In this document: positions 23,220 through 31,909 of the stretch, in pieces
How positions within the stretch are numbered: position 1 is the first letter of the stretch
How the letters are laid out: each line of letters opens with the position of its first letter
NCBI GenBank assembly: GCA_049325575.1
Contig: JBMOLK010000316.1
Location: forward strand, 1-34,560
Length of the DNA stretch: 34,560 nt
DNA from: JBMOLK01 sp049325575
GTDB lineage: Bacteria; Bacillota; Clostridia; Acetivibrionales; Acetivibrionaceae
Direction of reading: 5' to 3'
Program-made: the position numbers and the translations under genes
Notes under the pieces: generated by a model
Databases searched by the model: none
What the model was told of the DNA's origin: nothing
What the model saw: only the letters and a program-made list of their open reading frames with translations

Positions 23220-23897
23220 ATGAGTAGAAAAACCAATCTTTACCATCGTCTATGGTATGTCAGGAAAAATAGGAGAAAGCTACATATTTACATTATAATT
23301 GTAATTGCCCTGATTGTTCTTATGCTTTTTATTTCTTTCGTTGAAAACAGGATGAAGCTAAGCCTAATGGAGATTTCAGAGTATAGGGTTAAATCTATAA
23401 TATCCAGAACTGTAAGTGAGGCAGTAAATAATAATTTTCCCGACAATGTAGACTATGAAGAAATTGTAATTATAAATAAGGATGAAAATGAGAGGATAAA
23501 CTCAATACAAACTGATGTAGTTAAGCTAAACAGGATATTTTCCAGGATAACCCTTGAGATTCAGAATGATCTGTCTGAATTAAAGGATGAGAGGATATCT
23601 ATCCCCTTGGGTGTCATACTTGGGAACTCCCTGTTTTCTGCCGGAGGACCCGATATTAATGTAAAAGTAATACCTGCCGGAAGTATTGAAACAGATTTCA
23701 GATCGGAATTTACCAGTGCCGGTATTAATCAAACAAAGCACAGAATATATCTTTTGGTTAAGACCAATGTTGGTATAGTGGTTCCATTTATGGAGAAGAA
23801 ATCTGTTGTAACAACAAGTATTCCGGTGGCCGAGACAATTATTATAGGCGAAGTACCTGACTTTTATATGAATTACGGAGGTAACGGCGAGTTTTAA
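23220..23897 (+). CDS. yunB: Sporulation protein YunB
   Basis: A 225-aa protein of the YunB family, expressed in the mother cell during sporulation in Bacillus. A basic N-terminus is followed by one membrane helix (about 23-40, IYIIIVIALIVLMLFISFVE). The outer domain has the family blocks SEYRVKSIISRTVSEAVNNN, IPLGVILGNSLFSAGGPDIN, GINQTKHRIYLLVKTNVGIV and SIPVAETIIIGEVPDFY. ATG 23220 follows AAAGGGGG; the open frame upstream to 23151 is unlike the family. It is the clearest evidence that the organism is an endospore former. Confidence 0.9.
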   Translation: MSRKTNLYHRLWYVRKNRRKLHIYIIIVIALIVLMLFISFVENRMKLSLMEISEYRVKSIISRTVSEAVNNNFPDNVDYEEIVIINKDENERINSIQTDVVKLNRIFSRITLEIQNDLSELKDERISIPLGVILGNSLFSAGGPDINVKVIPAGSIETDFRSEFTSAGINQTKHRIYLLVKTNVGIVVPFMEKKSVVTTSIPVAETIIIGEVPDFYMNYGGNGEF

Positions 23898-23901
23898 GCT
23901 T

Positions 23902-23940
23902 TAAAAAAATTAAGGTCGTAAACCGACCTTAATTTTTTTA
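23902..23940. terminator. Bidirectional terminator between yunB and the bactofilin gene
   Basis: A 16-bp stem (23903-23918 with 23924-23939) with a GGTCG/CGACC core and A7/T7 ends serves both convergent genes. Confidence 0.9.
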
Positions 23941-23941
23941 A

Positions 23942-24424
23942 CTATGAGTTTGAAGCATTTTCCTTCTCTCTTTGGTCATATAACTGTTCAACAATGGAAG
24001 CTTTTTCATTTTCCTTATCTTTACCCGGACGATTTTTTTTGAGGATACCTTTGTTGGAGGTTTGATTATCTAAAGTACTGTCAGCCATTTTGCATTTTCC
24101 TTCAAACACACTGCCTTCTTCAGTAATGAGACTGTGTACCAGAATATCTCCATATAGTTTTGCAGTTGATAGGGCCCTTAGTACTCCTTTTGACTCGATA
24201 TTTCCTTCTACTTTTCCGGAAACAAAAATATTATTTGCAAATATGTTTCCGCTAATTACTGCATCCTTACCTATATAAACGTCGCCGTTAATTCTAACGT
24301 CTCCGTTTATTCTTCCGTCGATTCTGATGGTACCTTCTGTCTCAATATTGCCTTCAAATGTGGAATTGGTACCTATAAGAGTATCAAAAACATCTGGACT
24401 GCTGGTGTCTTTTTTACTAAACAT
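23942..24424 (-). CDS. Bactofilin (polymer-forming cytoskeletal protein)
   Basis: A 160-aa bactofilin. The core (about 14-115) is a right-handed beta-helix seen as short repeats: DTLIGTNSTFEGNIETEGTI, RIDGRINGDVRINGDVYIGK, DAVISGNIFANNIFVSGKVE, GNIESKGVLRALSTAKLYGD. The tails are disordered and the C-terminal one is charged. Bactofilins polymerise without nucleotide at the membrane and position wall enzymes. It is 52 nt downstream of an M23 peptidase gene on the same strand, a pairing known from other bacteria. AGGAGG precedes the ATG at 24424. Confidence 0.93.
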   Translation of the reverse strand: MFSKKDTSSPDVFDTLIGTNSTFEGNIETEGTIRIDGRINGDVRINGDVYIGKDAVISGNIFANNIFVSGKVEGNIESKGVLRALSTAKLYGDILVHSLITEEGSVFEGKCKMADSTLDNQTSNKGILKKNRPGKDKENEKASIVEQLYDQREKENASNS

Positions 24425-24476
24425 GTTAAACCTCCTTTTTTAAGTTGGTGTTGCAGTTATATATAAAAATTTACAG

Positions 24477-25406
24477 CTATTTTGTATCCAGATATTTAAG
24501 CGGGTCTACCGCAACATTATTGATACGCACCTCAAAATGCAGATGGTCTCCTGTACTTCTTCCTGTGTTTCCTACCCTTGCAATTAAGTCGCCCTTATTT
24601 ACACTTTGACCTTCTTTAACAAGAAGACTTGAGCAGTGGGCATACAGGGTGCTTAATCCATACCCGTGGTCTATAATAACAGTCTTACCATAGTTACCGT
24701 TCCAATCCGAAAAGACAACTTTGCCGATTGCGGCTGCTTTAATGCTCTGGCCGCGGGAGGCTGCAATATCAATTCCCTCATGTTTTCTTTGTCTAAAGTT
24801 TAGTGGGTCCGTACGCTGTCCAAAGGTGGAGCTTATTCTTCCGCTTGTAGGCCATAAAGTAGGAACAGCATCTATGTATTCTTTTAGTTTGGCTTCTGTT
24901 TCGGTAAGGTCATTTACAATACCCGGTTCGGATTTATTAATCTTCTCAAGGCTATCCAAAATACTCTTGAGTCTGTTGATATCATTAATAAAAGATCGGT
25001 CATTACGGCTTCCTGACCTGCTTACTGTAATCCTGTCCATATTTCCTTCTATGTACTTTTTGGTCATATCCTTATACATGGTGTTGAAGTCTTCTATCAA
25101 TTTATTCTGGTTGCTTTTTTGCTTAATAAGAGAAGATATTTCTTCTTTTTTTTCATTTAAAAGGCTCACCTGCTGATTATTGAGTGCTGAAATCTTTGCT
25201 ACCTTGTCATTTAACATCCTGTTTTCATATAAAAGATATGTAATTAATAGTCCGGAGCATATTATAAATGTTAAAGCTATAGTGCCTAGAGTCAGAAGCT
25301 TGTATCGTACCGAAGATATCTTAAACACCTTTACATCATTTGTTGAGTGAGGTACTACCAGTACGGACCAGTATTTTTCCTTTCTTCCTAAGTATTCTTT
25401 TTTCAT
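24477..25406 (-). CDS. Membrane-anchored M23 family metallopeptidase
   Basis: A 309-aa probable peptidoglycan endopeptidase. The cytoplasmic head of about 35 residues is followed by a TM segment (about 37-59, LLTLGTIALTFIICSGLLIT) and a coiled coil (about 62-120). The C-terminal LytM/M23 domain (about 185-305) has zinc ligands H209 and D213 in RKHEGIDIA, H257 (LYAH) and H288/H290 in GDHLHFEVR. All catalytic residues are present, so it should be active. It is first in an operon with the bactofilin gene; AGAAGGGTG precedes ATG 25406. Confidence 0.93.
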   Translation of the reverse strand: MKKEYLGRKEKYWSVLVVPHSTNDVKVFKISSVRYKLLTLGTIALTFIICSGLLITYLLYENRMLNDKVAKISALNNQQVSLLNEKKEEISSLIKQKSNQNKLIEDFNTMYKDMTKKYIEGNMDRITVSRSGSRNDRSFINDINRLKSILDSLEKINKSEPGIVNDLTETEAKLKEYIDAVPTLWPTSGRISSTFGQRTDPLNFRQRKHEGIDIAASRGQSIKAAAIGKVVFSDWNGNYGKTVIIDHGYGLSTLYAHCSSLLVKEGQSVNKGDLIARVGNTGRSTGDHLHFEVRINNVAVDPLKYLDTK

Positions 25407-25701
25407 ATTTACACCCTTCTAAATAACATAGCATCGTTTACAATTATATCATTGACAAAAGAAAAATAAAAGTAAACTTATAATTTTCTAAAATATTCAA
25501 AAAATATGTTTGCCTTAACATTATTATATACAATTTTTGGTTTTATAATTACATAACAAAGAAAATTTAGTCTATGAACCATGATCTTGTGTTTGTAATA
25601 GGATTATCTATTCTGCTTAATAGATTTTTAAACTGAACTGCTGCAGTTGCAAAGAAAAGTCTGGGTGTATCGGCATAAAAATGGAATTAAAGATTTTTTA
25701 A
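25407..25701. other. AT-rich intergenic stretch upstream of the M23 gene and cobalamin leader
   Basis: I see no gene here. A small hairpin TCTATT/AATAGA lies near 25607-25625. Promoters for the M23 operon (minus) should lie in the first 150 nt, but no pair of boxes is convincing. Confidence 0.5.
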
Positions 25702-25730
25702 TAGACAAAAATAACCTGCAGTGATAAAAT
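25702..25730 (+). promoter_or_regulatory. Promoter of the cobalamin operon
   Basis: TAGACA (25702-25707), a 17-bp spacer, and TGA-TAAAAT (-10 at 25725-25730 with extended TG). The start would be near 25737, just before the riboswitch. Confidence 0.6.
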
Positions 25731-25753
25731 TACAGTAAAATAGAATATTAAAT

Positions 25754-25912
25754 TATAAGTGTCCGGTTTTTTATAGAACCGGCAAGAGGGAAATGGGTGT
25801 GAATCCCATGCGGTCCCGCCGCTGTATAGGGGAGGAGTTCTGCACATTATGCCACTGGGAGACCGGGAAGGCGCAGAATGACTGTGAACCTGAGCCAGAA
25901 GACCTGCTTATA
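25754..25912 (+). promoter_or_regulatory. Cobalamin (AdoCbl-type) riboswitch aptamer
   Basis: The conserved parts are in order: GAGGGAA then GGTGTGAATCCC (about 25786-25806), GCGGTCCCGCCGCTGTA (25810-25826), GCCACTGGGAGACCGGGAAGG (about 25851-25870) and the B12 box GAGCCAGAAGACCTGC (25892-25907). P1 can close through TATAAG (25754-25759) with CTTATA (25907-25912). Binding of cobalamin should lower expression of the cbi operon. Confidence 0.95.
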
Positions 25913-25976
25913 GTTGGATTATTGCCATTATACCTACGAGCGATAGGCTGGTGAAGGCTATTTACTATGTTATTTT

Positions 25977-26005
25977 CCCCTTATCCTTGTCGGTAAGGGG
26001 TTTTA
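25977..26005 (+). terminator. Riboswitch expression-platform terminator
   Basis: CCCCTTA (25977-25983) pairs with TAAGGGG (25994-26000), followed by TTTTAAGTTTT, 27 nt before the cbiM start. This indicates transcriptional control. Confidence 0.75.
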
Positions 26006-26026
26006 AGTTTTGAGGGAGGAATTTAA

Positions 26027-26671
26027 GTGCATCTTATTGACGGAAGCTTGCCTCTTTTGCATAATGCGGCATATGGAGCTATATCCGCAGGTGCCGTTGC
26101 ATTGGGGATCAGGCAGTATTATAAGAATTCGTCAGGAAGTTATCAATACAAAATAGTAAGCGGTATTTTTACTGCATTTGTTTTCATGTCTACGGTTTTT
26201 GAGTTTCCCATGCCTTTTGGGTCAAGTGAGCATCCTACAGGTACGCCTTTGGTGTCAATTTTTATGGGGCCCTTGGTTACAGCCTTTTTAAGCTCCGTAG
26301 TTTTAGTCCTGGAGCTTTTTCTTAGGGAGGGAGGCCTTACAACACTTGGCGCAAATGTATTGTCACTTGGAATAGCAGGCGGCTTTGCAGGATGGGGAGT
26401 GTTTTATGGTTTGAGGAAGTTTAAATTGGGCCTTTTTATATGTGCATTTTTGGCCGGATTTATAGGAGACATATGCGTTTATGCAGTGACAGCAGCGCAG
26501 CTGGCGGCCGGGGGAATGGATTCAAAGTCCTTTATGTACTATTTCCTTGCTTTTGTACCGGGCCAGGTTCCTTTAGCGGTTATTGAAGGGCTTTTTACCG
26601 GATTTGTCATTAAGTTTATATATGAAAGAAGAAATGAGTTTTTAAAAGAATTTGGAGTTATAGGTGGATAG
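26027..26671 (+). CDS. cbiM: Cobalt ECF transporter substrate-binding subunit CbiM
   Basis: A 214-aa integral membrane S-component for Co2+. The N-terminus MHLIDGSLP places His2 as in CbiM/NikM proteins, where the amino terminus and His2 bind the metal. The second site is SSEHPTGT (H69). About six hydrophobic segments follow (ITA..FVFMSTVFEF, LVTAFLSSVVLVLELFL, AGFIGDICVYAVTAAQL, FLAFVPGQVPLAVIEGLFTG). The start is GTG 26027 with GGGAGG upstream. It is the first gene after the B12 riboswitch, which supports cobalt over nickel. It has no CbiN extension, and no cbiN gene follows. Confidence 0.93.
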   Translation: MHLIDGSLPLLHNAAYGAISAGAVALGIRQYYKNSSGSYQYKIVSGIFTAFVFMSTVFEFPMPFGSSEHPTGTPLVSIFMGPLVTAFLSSVVLVLELFLREGGLTTLGANVLSLGIAGGFAGWGVFYGLRKFKLGLFICAFLAGFIGDICVYAVTAAQLAAGGMDSKSFMYYFLAFVPGQVPLAVIEGLFTGFVIKFIYERRNEFLKEFGVIGG

Positions 26672-26696
26672 CCTGATACTGAAAGGAATTTATAAA

Positions 26697-27317
26697 ATGG
26701 ACAGATCCCTGTTAAAAATAATAATGGCTTTCACTTTGGTGACAGCTGTAAATGTCAGTAAAAGTGCAGAATGGCTTTTATTTATAGATTCCCTAATATG
26801 TTTTATCTATATTTTCTTTTTAAGGCTTAATATAAAGAGTCTTATAAAGATAATGGTTTTCGCATCTGTTTTATCTTTTATTCAGTTCCTTACAGCAGGT
26901 TCTGATATTGTTTTTTGTATAAATGTTTTTGGCAGCAATATGAACTTCTATTCGGAGGGTATAGAAAAAGGATTTTTAATGTTTTTAAGGATTTTGGGAA
27001 GCATGGGGATTGTATCAATTTTATTAGGTACCATGGGAATAGGCAGGCTTACTGCTGCATTAAGGAAGCTTAAATTACCTGCTGCATTTATTGAGGTTTT
27101 GATTTTATCCATAAAGTTTATTAATATCTTCAAAGAAGAGATATCATCCGTGACAAAAGCCCAGAGGGTAAGACTAGGCTATGGAAGCCCCGTAAAGTCC
27201 ATACAGACATTAGGGAGCGCAGGAGGGATTGTTTTATGCAGGGGCTTTGACAGGAGTAAGGTTCTCTCCAAGGCTATGAAGAGCAGAGGATTTGATGGAA
27301 ATAATACAATAGATTGA
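26697..27317 (+). CDS. cbiQ: ECF transporter transmembrane subunit CbiQ
   Basis: A 206-aa energy-coupling (T) component linking CbiM to the CbiO ATPase. Several TM segments lie in residues 5-165. The C-terminal cytoplasmic helices carry the A-x-x-x-R-G coupling motif in SKAMKSRGFDG and an earlier AQRVRLGYG. The frame is open from GTG 26664 (overlapping cbiM), but AAAGGAA about 10 nt before ATG 26697 supports the later start. Confidence 0.9.
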   Translation: MDRSLLKIIMAFTLVTAVNVSKSAEWLLFIDSLICFIYIFFLRLNIKSLIKIMVFASVLSFIQFLTAGSDIVFCINVFGSNMNFYSEGIEKGFLMFLRILGSMGIVSILLGTMGIGRLTAALRKLKLPAAFIEVLILSIKFINIFKEEISSVTKAQRVRLGYGSPVKSIQTLGSAGGIVLCRGFDRSKVLSKAMKSRGFDGNNTID

Positions 27318-27335
27318 TTGGGATGAAGTGGTATT

Positions 27336-28175
27336 ATGACTATACTGGAAACCAGGAATTTATCTTTCTGGTACGAAAAAGACAGCCCGGTAATTAGGGG
27401 TATAAACATAAAAGTGGAAAAGGGAAGCTTCGTGGGACTGCTTGGAGCCAATGGTTGCGGCAAAACTACACTTATTCAGCATTTAAATGGCCTTTTAACA
27501 CCCCGGGGGGGAGAAGTCCTTTTTAATGGAGTAAACTTAAAAAAACTTAAGGATAAAGAGATTTTTTCAAATATTGGATTGGTATTTCAAAACCCTGATG
27601 ACCAGCTTATCGCCTTTACAGTTTATGAAGATATAGCGTACGGCGTTAAAAATCTGGGTATAACAGGAGTGGAGTTGGAAGAAAGAGTCCAGGATGCACT
27701 TAGGCTTTTGGATATTTTAGATATAAAGGATAGAGAAGTACATAAGCTTAGTTTCGGGCAGAAAAAGCGGACTGCAATTGCCGGAATACTGGCAATGAAG
27801 CCCCGTGTGCTCATGCTTGACGAGCCTACTGCAGGACTTGATCCCATGACGGCAAGCAGGCTCATGAAATCCCTTAAGAACATTGGAGAGACTGAAGGCA
27901 TTACCATAATCGCAGCTACCCATGAAGTTGACTTTGTTCCCGTATATTGTGACTATGTTTATGTTATGCATGAGGGAAGCATATCGCTGGAAGGGGTACC
28001 TGAAAGTGTATTTATGAAAAGGGACATTCTAAGAAGCTGCAGTCTTCGCATACCTAGGGTAAGCCACCTTTTTGAGATACTAAATGAAAAGGACAATATA
28101 AGGATTGATAGCCCGGTAGTTACAATTTCGGGTGCAAGAAGAGCCATTAAAAAACACTTCAAATTGGCAAAGTAG
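27336..28175 (+). CDS. cbiO: Cobalt ECF transporter ATPase CbiO
   Basis: A 279-aa ABC ATPase of the CbiO/EcfA group. Walker A is GANGCGKTT (37-45), with the Q-loop FQNPDDQLIAFTVYEDIAYG (84-103) characteristic of ECF ATPases, signature LSFGQKKR (138-145), Walker B VLMLDEPTAGLD (158-169) and H-loop ATHEVD. There is only one ATPase gene, so it probably acts as a homodimer. It lies 18 nt after cbiQ. Confidence 0.95.
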   Translation: MTILETRNLSFWYEKDSPVIRGINIKVEKGSFVGLLGANGCGKTTLIQHLNGLLTPRGGEVLFNGVNLKKLKDKEIFSNIGLVFQNPDDQLIAFTVYEDIAYGVKNLGITGVELEERVQDALRLLDILDIKDREVHKLSFGQKKRTAIAGILAMKPRVLMLDEPTAGLDPMTASRLMKSLKNIGETEGITIIAATHEVDFVPVYCDYVYVMHEGSISLEGVPESVFMKRDILRSCSLRIPRVSHLFEILNEKDNIRIDSPVVTISGARRAIKKHFKLAK

Positions 28176-28213
28176 TATATTAGCCAAAGTATTAAAATGA
28201 TAGGAGATTTAAA

Positions 28214-28843
28214 ATGCTTGAAAATATAGAAAAAGTAAGTCCGCAGGATATAGAAAAAAGGAGCTTTGAGATTATTTCGGAGATTATGGGTCCAAGGACT
28301 TTTCCACCCCTTCACGAGCCTATAATTAAAAGGGTTATACATACCACGGCAGATTTTGATTATACGGATTCTTTAAAATTTGATGAGAATGCAGTGGAAA
28401 AGGGAATGGAAGCCATCCGGTCAGGCTTTAATATTGTTACTGATACCAAAATGGCTGAAGCAGGAATAAACAAAAGGGCTCTTGCGAATTTTGGAGGCAG
28501 GGTTATATGCCTCATGGATGATGAAAAGATTGCAGAGAAGGCAAAGGATAGAGGTGTAACCAGGGCCTCAATTTGCATGGAAGAGGCTTCGGCTAGTAAA
28601 GATAATAAGATATTCGTCATAGGAAATGCCCCAACAGCCCTGATAAGGCTCTACGAGCTAATAAAGGAGGGACTTGTATCTCCTTCCCTGGTTATCGGAG
28701 TACCAGTGGGTTTTGTAAATGTGGTTGAGTCAAAGGCGCTTATAAAGAAAGCCGGCATACCCTATATAGTTTCCGAAGGAAGAAAAGGTGGAAGCAATGT
28801 TGCGGCTGCAATAGTAAATGCCATACTTTACATGATGCGGTGA
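28214..28843 (+). CDS. cbiC: Cobalt-precorrin-8 methylmutase CbiC
   Basis: A 209-aa enzyme moving the C11 methyl group to C12 to form cobyrinate. The catalytic His is H43 in RVIHTTADFDY. Family blocks GFNIVTDTKMAEAGIN, FVIGNAPTALIRLYELI and GVPVGFVNVVESK (active-site floor) are all present, ending GRKGGSNVAAAIVNAI. The length is that of the family. AGGAGA precedes ATG 28214. The next gene begins within a few bases of its stop. Confidence 0.95.
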   Translation: MLENIEKVSPQDIEKRSFEIISEIMGPRTFPPLHEPIIKRVIHTTADFDYTDSLKFDENAVEKGMEAIRSGFNIVTDTKMAEAGINKRALANFGGRVICLMDDEKIAEKAKDRGVTRASICMEEASASKDNKIFVIGNAPTALIRLYELIKEGLVSPSLVIGVPVGFVNVVESKALIKKAGIPYIVSEGRKGGSNVAAAIVNAILYMMR

Positions 28844-28849
28844 GTGTTT

Positions 28850-29974
28850 ATGGACAGCTATACCATTATAAACGGCAAGAAATATAGAAAAGGCTATACT
28901 ACAGGTTCCTGTGCTGCCGCTGCCTCCAAAGCTGCGGTTATGATGCTCCTTAAGGGAATGGAAATTGCACAGGCTGATATTGATACCCCCGCAGGTATAA
29001 GGCTTATTCTGCCTGTTTCGGATACAACCTTTTTTGAGGAAAGTGTGGAGTGTGCCGTTGTTAAAGATGGCGGAGATGACCCGGATGTAACTACAGGGCT
29101 TAAGATTTATGCCAGGGTGAGGCTAAGCAACGAGAAAGGCATCAGGGTGATTGGGGGAGAAGGTGTAGGTACGGTTACACTGCCCGGCCTTAGGGTTCCG
29201 GTAGGGCAACCTGCTATAAACCCTGTTCCCATGAAGATGATTATAAAAGAAGTCAGTGAGGTACTTCCGGAAGGAATGGGAGCTGACATTGTCATCCGGG
29301 TTCCAGGTGGAGAGGAAATAGCTGTAAATACATATAATCCAAGGCTTGGAATCATCGGAGGAATATCTATACTCGGTACAAAGGGTATTGTGGAGCCCAT
29401 GTCTGAAGAGGCATGGAAGGAGTCACTGGCGCTGGAGCTTGGAATTCTTTCAGCAAAAGGAATAAAGCAGATTGTATTTACTTTTGGAAACTATGGTAAT
29501 GACTTTATAACAAAAAGATTCGGAGTAGAGGATAAATATATTGTTACAATAAGCAATTTTGTAGGCTTTATGCTTGAAAAGGCTTTAGAGAACCACTTTG
29601 AGAGGATTCTAATGGTGGGGCATATGGGAAAGCTTGTAAAGGTTGCTGCAGGTATCTTCCATACCCACAGCAGAGTTGCTGACGCAAGGATGGAGACTAT
29701 TGCTTCATACGCTGCGCTGGAGGGTGCCCAAAAGGACGTAATAGAGAAGATATTTGCATCAAGGACTACGGATGCGGCAGCAGAAATTATTGAGGTTTTT
29801 GGACTTCAGAACGTATATGAAAGAATAGTGAGAAATGTTTCAGCAAGGTGCAGGGAATTTGTTTTTAATAAGATAGAGATTGGTACTGTTTTATTTAACA
29901 AGGATAATAATCTTCTTGACATGGATGATATGGCAAGGAAAATACTTAAGAGTATAGGGAGCAGTTATGAGTAA
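28850..29974 (+). CDS. cbiD: Cobalt-precorrin-5B C1-methyltransferase CbiD
   Basis: A 374-aa SAM-dependent enzyme adding the C1 methyl group in the anaerobic route. It has RKGYTTGSCAAAASKAA near the N-terminus, VKDGGDDPDVTTGLKIYA, NPRLGIIGGISILGTKGIVE and MVGHMGKLVKVAAGIFHTHS, all CbiD signatures. GTG 28844 is also in frame, but ATG 28850 has GGTGAG at good spacing. It overlaps cbiET by 8 nt. Confidence 0.95.
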   Translation: MDSYTIINGKKYRKGYTTGSCAAAASKAAVMMLLKGMEIAQADIDTPAGIRLILPVSDTTFFEESVECAVVKDGGDDPDVTTGLKIYARVRLSNEKGIRVIGGEGVGTVTLPGLRVPVGQPAINPVPMKMIIKEVSEVLPEGMGADIVIRVPGGEEIAVNTYNPRLGIIGGISILGTKGIVEPMSEEAWKESLALELGILSAKGIKQIVFTFGNYGNDFITKRFGVEDKYIVTISNFVGFMLEKALENHFERILMVGHMGKLVKVAAGIFHTHSRVADARMETIASYAALEGAQKDVIEKIFASRTTDAAAEIIEVFGLQNVYERIVRNVSARCREFVFNKIEIGTVLFNKDNNLLDMDDMARKILKSIGSSYE

Positions 29975-31199
29975 CAGGCTTTTTGTTGTGGGCGTTGGTC
30001 CGGGAAACCGGGAGCTTGTGAGCCCAGAGGCAATGAATATAATTGAGAAAAGCGATGTCTTGATGGGGGGGAAAAGAAACCTTCAGGCCTTTGACTACCC
30101 GGACAAGTTACAGGTTCCTATAGGGAATAACCTTAGAGAGATAATAATGTTTATACAAGATAATATTGAGTCAAAAAGGATTGTTGTGCTTGCCAGCGGA
30201 GACCCTAATCTCTACGGCATAACCGATTATCTTAAGGCAGAGCTTAAAGAAGTTGATATTTCGATAGTACCTGGTATAAGCTCGATTCAGTACCTTTGCA
30301 GCAAGGCTGGTATTAATCTTAATGATGTATATATAACCAGTGTGCACGGGAGAGAGGAGAACTTGACCGATATTGCAGCTAAAAATAAAAAGACTGCCGT
30401 ATTTACAGGAGGAAAGCATACTCCCAAAAGCATTTGCAGGATGTTTTGTGAAAAAGGTTTGGAGGACCTTGTTGTTACAGTTGGGGAGAATCTCTCCTAT
30501 GAAAATGAAAGAGTAGTAAAGGGGACACCCCAGGAGATAGCAAATATGGACTTCGATGTACTTTCTGTAATGGTTATAGAAAACAATGGAGCTGGAAAAG
30601 GACGGGGGACTTGTTTTAAATATACTACCCACGGACTTCCCGATCATATGTTTATTCGTGGGGATGTACCAATGACCAAACAGGAGGTTAGAGCCGTTTC
30701 GCTTTCAAAGCTTAAGCTTAAGGCGGATAGTATCGTATACGATATAGGAGCAGGAACAGGTTCAATTTCAATTGAGTGCGGGCTTTTGGCCAAAGAGGGC
30801 TTTGTATATGCCATTGAAAAGGATGGGGAGGCTTTGGAGCTTATAGAAAAGAATATTAGTAAGTTCCAGCTTGATAATATAAAAGTCGTAAAGGGTGAGG
30901 CACCTTTGGCGCTGGACATACTTCCGGAGCCTGACAGGGTTTTTGTTGGCGGTTCGGGTGGAAACATGGAAGAAATAATAGAATGGGTGGCTAAAAAGTG
31001 CAGGAGTGGCCGGGTTGTTGTAAATACTATTACACTGGAGTCCACATATGAAGCTATTAAAAGCTTTGAGAGTCAAGGATTTACCAATATTGAAATTACA
31101 GGGGTTGGTATTTCAAGGAGCAGAGAAGTAGGAGGAAAACACATTATGCAGGCTTTAAACCCTGTGTATGTTATTTGTGCAGATTTAGGAGGTCTATGA
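29967..31199 (+). CDS. cbiET: CbiET fusion: cobalt-precorrin-7 C5-methyltransferase / C15-methyltransferase-decarboxylase
   Basis: A 410-aa two-domain enzyme. CbiE (about 1-205) is a tetrapyrrole methylase with VVGVGPGNRELVSPEA (7-22), VLASGDPNLYGITDYL (74-89) and IVPGISSIQYL (100-110). CbiT (about 223-405) is a Rossmann methyltransferase with the SAM motif YDIGAGTGSISIE (258-270) and DRVFVGGSGG. It corresponds to single-chain CobL of aerobic producers. The start overlaps cbiD by 8 nt and its stop overlaps the cbiL start. Confidence 0.95.
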   Translation: MSNRLFVVGVGPGNRELVSPEAMNIIEKSDVLMGGKRNLQAFDYPDKLQVPIGNNLREIIMFIQDNIESKRIVVLASGDPNLYGITDYLKAELKEVDISIVPGISSIQYLCSKAGINLNDVYITSVHGREENLTDIAAKNKKTAVFTGGKHTPKSICRMFCEKGLEDLVVTVGENLSYENERVVKGTPQEIANMDFDVLSVMVIENNGAGKGRGTCFKYTTHGLPDHMFIRGDVPMTKQEVRAVSLSKLKLKADSIVYDIGAGTGSISIECGLLAKEGFVYAIEKDGEALELIEKNISKFQLDNIKVVKGEAPLALDILPEPDRVFVGGSGGNMEEIIEWVAKKCRSGRVVVNTITLESTYEAIKSFESQGFTNIEITGVGISRSREVGGKHIMQALNPVYVICADLGGL

Positions 31200-31906
31200 T
31201 GCCGGGTAAGTTGTATGGAGTGGGTATAGGGCCGGGAGATCCGGAGCTTATTACAATAAAAGCAAAAAGAATAATTGAAAGTGTCGGGTATATTGCGGTT
31301 CCCAAGGCTAGTACAGATGGGGAAAGTCTTGCGTTGTCTATAGTAAAGGAGTATATACCGGATGAAGTAGAGATTTTAGAGCTTGTCTTTCCCATGAGCC
31401 ATGATGGGAAACTGCTCTATTCTTACTGGAATGAGGCTGCATCAAGTATTTCCTCAAAGCTTGATGAGGGCCATGATGTAGCCTTTATTACCCTGGGAGA
31501 CCCTTCGGTATACAGTACATATATGTATATACACAGGCTGCTTGGGGACAAAGGCTATGATGTAGAGGTAATACCGGGTATAACTTCGTTTTGTGCATCA
31601 GCAGCAAAGGCCGGGGTTAGTCTTGCAGAGAACAGCGAGACTATTGCCATAATACCTTCGGCGTATGAATGTGACAAGCTTGACATGATATTGGATTCCT
31701 TTGATAATATAGTTATGATGAAGGTCGCAAAAAGCCTTGCTGAAATAAATAAAAAACTTACAGAAAAGGGACTTGCTGACAAGGCTGTACTTGTATCAAG
31801 ATGCGGCTTTGAAGACCAGATGATAGAGTTTGACCTTGATAAGGCAGCCCAAAGTAAGCTTAGTTACTTTACAACACTAATAATAAAGAAGAATGGGGTA
31901 AAATAG
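31199..31906 (+). CDS. cbiL: Cobalt-factor II C20-methyltransferase CbiL
   Basis: A 235-aa tetrapyrrole methylase. It has GKLYGVGIGPGDPELITIKA at the N-terminus, VAVPK-type IAVPKAS, FITLGDPSVYSTYMYI and VIPGITSFCASAAKAG, all typical of CobI/CbiL. AGGAGG (31187-31192) suits ATG 31199; ATG 31196 is an alternative one codon upstream. The start codon overlaps the cbiET stop. Confidence 0.93.
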   Translation: MPGKLYGVGIGPGDPELITIKAKRIIESVGYIAVPKASTDGESLALSIVKEYIPDEVEILELVFPMSHDGKLLYSYWNEAASSISSKLDEGHDVAFITLGDPSVYSTYMYIHRLLGDKGYDVEVIPGITSFCASAAKAGVSLAENSETIAIIPSAYECDKLDMILDSFDNIVMMKVAKSLAEINKKLTEKGLADKAVLVSRCGFEDQMIEFDLDKAAQSKLSYFTTLIIKKNGVK

Positions 31907-31909
31907 ATC

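Noticed and set aside
25452..25484. TTGACA and TATAAT on the plus strand as a cobalamin operon promoter
   Set aside because: The spacing is 21 bp and the site is about 270 nt upstream of the riboswitch; the 25702-25730 boxes fit better.
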